From Chamaea fasciata (Eukaryota > Chordata > Aves > Passeriformes > Sylviidae), in assembly GCA_029207755.1 (NCBI GenBank), contig JARCOQ010000014.1, positions 20,065,410-20,129,409 on the forward strand: a stretch of 64,000 bases of DNA. The letters run 5' to 3'. Below the pieces are notes generated by a model. It was not told the DNA's origin. It ran no database searches and was given only the letters and a program-made list of their open reading frames with translations. Position numbers and translations under genes: made by a program. Positions 60,831 through 64,000 of this stretch are shown piece after piece (position 1 is the first letter of the stretch; each line of letters begins with the position of its first letter).

Positions 60831-63800
60831 GACTAGACAGATTTAGGAACGGATATTTGACAGTTGTACCACGAAGGTATCCAGTGTTGATTTTCTTGAT
60901 GCTTCAGGCACTTTAGAAGTGTGCAAAAATGACCTCATTTCAAGAATTTGTACCCCCAGTGTGAGCATACACATGGAAGTCACATGCTGAAGATGTGTTT
61001 GAAGAATGTGATTTTGGGCAAACAGCCTGCTTATTTCATAGTTAGGAGAAGGAGATGTTTAAGACAGTCTAATTATGTTGGTAAAGCACAAGTGTAGGTA
61101 GGCTTGTTTTCTTAATTAAAATACACTGGTATGGTATACGGACAGTGTTACAAAGATTGGAGACTAACAGTCATATGCACCTAGAAAGGGAGTAAGCTCG
61201 GTGCCCATCCAGTCTACCTCCAGGCTTCATTCAGGAGGAAACAGAGCAGCATATGCTTCTTGAAGAAGACAACAATCTTCTGAAATCTAGTTGGTAGAGG
61301 AAGGCTGGAAGCAAAGAAGCACTTCTGTGGCACTGACATGCTTACAAAGTGAAGACTTGCATGATTCTGGTGACTGATGATCAAGAACTCTGTGGCCAGT
61401 GCTCTCAAGCTAGCGGCTCAGAAGTTTACCTGGAGGTTCTGTTAGCAGCTTTCCTGCAAATGAAACTGATGAGGTATGCAGTAAGCAGAATGTGGAACTG
61501 AGCTTCAACCAACAGTGTTGGTACCAGGGCCAGATACGAATTGTACCAGTTGTTCTTCAGTGTAATGTGTCAAGGGTTCATACTTCTTAGAGTTCTTATT
61601 TGCCAGAAGTGTTGCAATGTCATTCTTGAGGCCTGCACAGTGGAAGTGACCACAAGGTGCAGACTTAGATGGTATGTTGGGCTGTTGTGTCATCTCAGAG
61701 TTGAAGAATATCACTGGCTAGGTCTGTGTAAAAAAGGAAAGTCCATTGTTTCGGAACTGTAGGATAACTGAAGATTAGAAAATGTTATTTATATTTCCAG
61801 CCCCTTCAAATAATTAGTTTTACTTGGAAATTGTTGCTACTTAATGATGACCAAGAAGGGAGATTTCCTCATGGGAAATAGTTTTTTCCAACTATTGATG
61901 CCTTCTGTATTTTGTATGCCATGCTGTGATTTCTTTTTGTGCTGGAACGTACTGCACAGTAGTCCTGTTATGAAATGAGCAGCCTTCCTTAGAGGCTTTG
62001 TCCATTTTTAAAATTTTCTGCTCTCGTATTTTTGTTTATTCAATTTGATATTCTTGCGACAGTTTCTGGAGAGATGGTTTGCTAGTTCTATTTCGCCAGG
62101 CTTGTCTATAATCAATCTGAGTGGAAAAGAGTGTCTTTTTATTTCTTTTCCACACTATTTCCATTGTCTCAGGGTTAGCCAGACTCAACATTTTCACAAG
62201 TGCAAGAGCAAAAGGTATGCCATATGATCAGTGTTAAGTTTTTGCTGTGTCTGTACTCCAGTTCTGGTGAAGTATGCCTATGATACTTTTCAAACATAGA
62301 ACACATTTGTGTAACTTGTCACAACCCTCAATAATCCCACATTGTGGGAGAATAAAGAAGTTGTTAGTTGAGATGACCGATGTTATTTTTTTTTCCAGTC
62401 CTTGGTAATGGAGCAGTGTTTCCTTTGAAAGCTTGAAGACAATGTTACATGGGAGACTGGCTGCCCAACAATGCCTGATGTTGCATTTTTGTTGTCCTGT
62501 CTTGTCAGGAAAGCCTGGCTCTAAATTGCAGGTGATGGTAGCAGCTGTATTGTAGGTATTCAAGAATCTTTTTCGAGGAGGGGAATTTTGTAACAGTATG
62601 ACAAACTGATTGGAAAGGTGCACTTAGTACTTTAATTAGAACTAGCTTCAGTTAAATTGTAGGTCCAGTGTTATCTATGCAGTCATGTGATGAAACTTAA
62701 TTGAAAAAATAATTCTGGGTTGAACCTTGTTTCCTGTACTGGTGAACGGGAGGGAGCATAGTGGAAATAAACGAAGTAGCAGAAAAGAATTGAAAGTTTC
62801 TGTGACAAGTTTATTGATGGTATGTTATTCTAATGCCTAATGTCAAAAAGGAGTAGAGGCTGTTGCCCAACAGCCAGGTTCCCTGCTTATTGAGAAATGT
62901 ATTTGTCTTGTTTGTCTGGAAATTCCACATGTATTTCTGCCTTTTAAGGATGACAGGTGTTAATTTTAATACAAATATGTGAGCTTTTAAATATAAAAGG
63001 TACTGGATGATGTTTTCTGAAAACATAGCTTTGTCCTCTGGCTTAGCAAATGGTTAAGCAAAGCCACACCAAGCAAGGAGCATTATGGTATGTAAATTGC
63101 TCTAGTTTTGTAGTTATATTAATATTCACTTAGGAACCTGTTGAAACAGGTATGAGGACATTGAGATGGCTTATGTTCTAATTATGGGCCATTTATCTCT
63201 AGTTATGGAGACAGACAAGACTCACTGCCTCTGTGTCCTTCTGTAAGCTACTAATTAAATGGGTTGGTCACATGTCCCTTCTACTTCCATTTTAGGTCTT
63301 CTACTGTGAAGGAAGTGGGTGGTTTTTTTGGTGTGGTTTTTTTTGTTTTCCCAGTAAGGTAGTTGGGAAGGTATAGTGAAAACTGTTGCTATGATTTGGA
63401 CTCTTCCAGTGTCTGAGTAGCTCTGAGTCCTCTCAGGAATCTTGGGTTGTAATGGTCTGTGGCATGCAAGTGACACTATCTTTTTGATAATGGTCCAGAA
63501 TTTTTAAACTTGTATCATGTTTATCACATATTCAGTTAGTATGTGCATTTTTCTGTGACCTAATATTCAAGAATGACTAAGTTTTGAAAGGAAACCAACA
63601 AAACCTGGGAAAACAATAGTTCAAAGAAGAACTGAGTTTCTTTTTGTAGCTTGTTTGCAGATATTGGCCAGGTGTTCCCAGAAACCTTTTCTTCCTGGGA
63701 AATACTACTACTTGTTGCTTTTCCGGGTCTTGCTTTGGGTTGCAAGCCTCCGCCACTTTTTCCTGGGCTCAGACTGCAGTCCACTGTGCAGTGGTGTCTC

Positions 63801-64000
63801 ATTTGGGATTTAAAGTGCACTGGGCTGAAGCAGGATCATCTGCTTGCTTGTGTTTTGGATCAGCGCCAGTTACGTGGGTTTATAATCTCTGTGAGCCAAA
63901 TTACTAACCTTGTTTACATTGTACTGTCAGCTCCATTTTATAGTATGGACAGTTGCTATTTTGGACCTCTATTGTCTTGAAAGCCACCGTTCTGTGATCC

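Larger units (their letters stand above)
52517..64000 (+). other. IQGAP1: IQGAP1 intron 2 (runs past the window end)
   Basis: No further IQGAP1 exon is recognised in these 11.5 kb. The stretch is AT-rich and holds the A/C-rich repeat at 52640-52790, a TA-rich microsatellite at 55978-56040 and a T/C homopolymer block at 60788-60830. Several open frames of 70-117 codons occur on the - strand (for example 58913-59266 and 59068-59400), but they lack recognisable homology. The part at about 52980-54000 has an LTR-like texture and AATAAA near 53969, yet I cannot identify it as a known element. Confidence 0.6.

Noticed and set aside
52517..64000. IQGAP1 exon 3 (start of the calponin-homology domain)
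   Set aside because: No sequence encoding the expected W-M-E-A-C start with a proper acceptor was found in the remaining window.
1..64000. CRISPR arrays, operons, phage or other prokaryotic-type systems, and tRNA or rRNA genes
   Set aside because: The window is vertebrate nuclear DNA with spliced genes and CR1 repeats. No regularly spaced repeats, clustered unspliced genes or recognisable tRNA/rRNA sequence were seen.

Overview
The window is nuclear DNA from a vertebrate, almost certainly a bird. It has long spliced genes with GT-AG introns, CpG islands at promoters, and many 5'-truncated CR1 LINE fragments, the dominant avian retroposon. The three genes found all have human orthologues on chromosome 15, which fits the macrochromosome usually numbered 10 in birds. 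I cannot fix the species from sequence alone.

Layout, left to right. Positions 1-6555 are intergenic or possibly the 5' part of an unseen leftward gene. They hold a CR1 fragment (358-612), an orphan CpG island (about 3440-3960) and A/C-rich low-complexity DNA. TP53BP1 (53BP1) starts in a CpG island and is complete on the + strand: 27 coding exons, ATG at 7061, stop ending at 33506, 1885 residues. Its introns hold three CR1 fragments in antisense or sense orientation, a further antisense CR1 piece that still encodes ORF2 sequence, and a probable antisense solo LTR. TUBGCP4 (GCP4) is complete on the - strand: 18 coding exons, ATG at 47511, stop at 35693, 666 residues. It converges tail to tail with TP53BP1, with about 1.2 kb between their poly(A) signals. 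Its promoter lies in a CpG island that contains about 300 bp of GGC/GGGGCGC repeat directly upstream of the start codon. A short intergenic stretch with two CR1 pieces follows. IQGAP1 then starts on the + strand at 50605. Only coding exons 1 and 2 lie in the window, and the rest (52517-64000) is its large intron 2.

The reading frame of the two complete genes was reconstructed exon by exon. Intron phases agree at every junction, giving 5658 nt for TP53BP1 and 2001 nt for TUBGCP4, both divisible by three with one terminal stop. The genes are not a functional unit: 53BP1 is a nuclear DNA double-strand-break adaptor, GCP4 is part of the gamma-tubulin ring complex that nucleates microtubules, and IQGAP1 is a cortical actin/calmodulin/Rho-GTPase scaffold. 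I found no undescribed system. The points most worth a second look are the GC-repeat at the TUBGCP4 start with an open upstream frame, a 107-codon in-frame read-through of a TUBGCP4 intron, the orphan CpG island, the placement of IQGAP1 beside TUBGCP4, and loss of one SQ phosphosite near the 53BP1 N-terminus.
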